Part shown: positions 5,417 to 5,420 of the stretch, in pieces
How the letters are laid out: each line of letters opens with the position of its first letter
Numbering within the stretch: the stretch's first letter is position 1
NCBI GenBank assembly: GCA_021808425.1
Contig: JAKBBS010000225.1
Location: 1-5,420, forward strand
Length of the DNA stretch: 5,420 nucleotides
Source: Actinomycetes bacterium
Lineage (GTDB): Bacteria; Actinomycetota; Acidimicrobiia; Acidimicrobiales; Palsa-688
Reading direction: 5' to 3'
Made by a program: the position numbers and the translations under genes
Notes under the pieces: generated by a model
The model's input: the letters and a program-made list of their open reading frames with translations, nothing else
Database searches by the model: none
What the model was told of the DNA's origin: nothing

Positions 5417-5420
5417 GGGT

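Noticed and set aside
5401..5420. Possible end of another minus-strand gene (P-E-A-R-R-stop, TAG at 5403-5401)
   Set aside because: Only five codons are in the window, too few to support a gene, although it would fit an operon junction two bases before the GTG at 5398.

Overview
The window is strongly G+C-rich, uses GTG start codons throughout, and encodes cell-envelope glycan proteins whose families and sequence style suggest an actinomycete-like (Actinomycetota) chromosome. That assignment is inferred from composition and protein style. No rRNA or other marker gene is present.

Layout. Two gene sets converge. On the + strand are the 3' end of a SAM-dependent methyltransferase gene (1-296), a DPM1/polyprenyl-phosphate-sugar-synthase-like family 2 glycosyltransferase (330-1040) and a small DUF2304-type membrane protein (1040-1390). 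The last two overlap by one base. On the - strand, read right to left, are a tandem-domain family 2 glycosyltransferase (5398-3740) and, 17 bases later, a 795-residue multi-spanning YfhO-like membrane protein (3722-1335). The two last genes meet tail to tail and share 56 bases. Apart from gaps of 33 and 17 bases the window is coding. The promoters of both gene sets must lie outside it. I saw no tRNA, rRNA, insertion sequence, CRISPR array or origin.

How the genes may work together. All five proteins fit a locus that builds or decorates a surface polysaccharide or other envelope glycan. The DPM1-like enzyme probably charges a polyprenyl phosphate with a sugar at the inner face of the membrane, with the DUF2304 protein as its membrane partner. 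The YfhO-like protein has the look of a GT-C transferase that would use such a lipid-linked sugar on the outer face. The tandem glycosyltransferase probably adds sugars to a growing chain in the cytoplasm, and the methyltransferase may modify a sugar or chain end. The substrates cannot be read from the sequence.

Most worth a second look are: the possible split three-part CsbB/GtcA/YfhO-like glycosylation system; the weakened metal-binding motifs in the first domain of the tandem glycosyltransferase; the inverted repeats at the methyltransferase/glycosyltransferase junction, one of which folds over a start codon; and the overlapping, hairpin-rich convergent gene ends.
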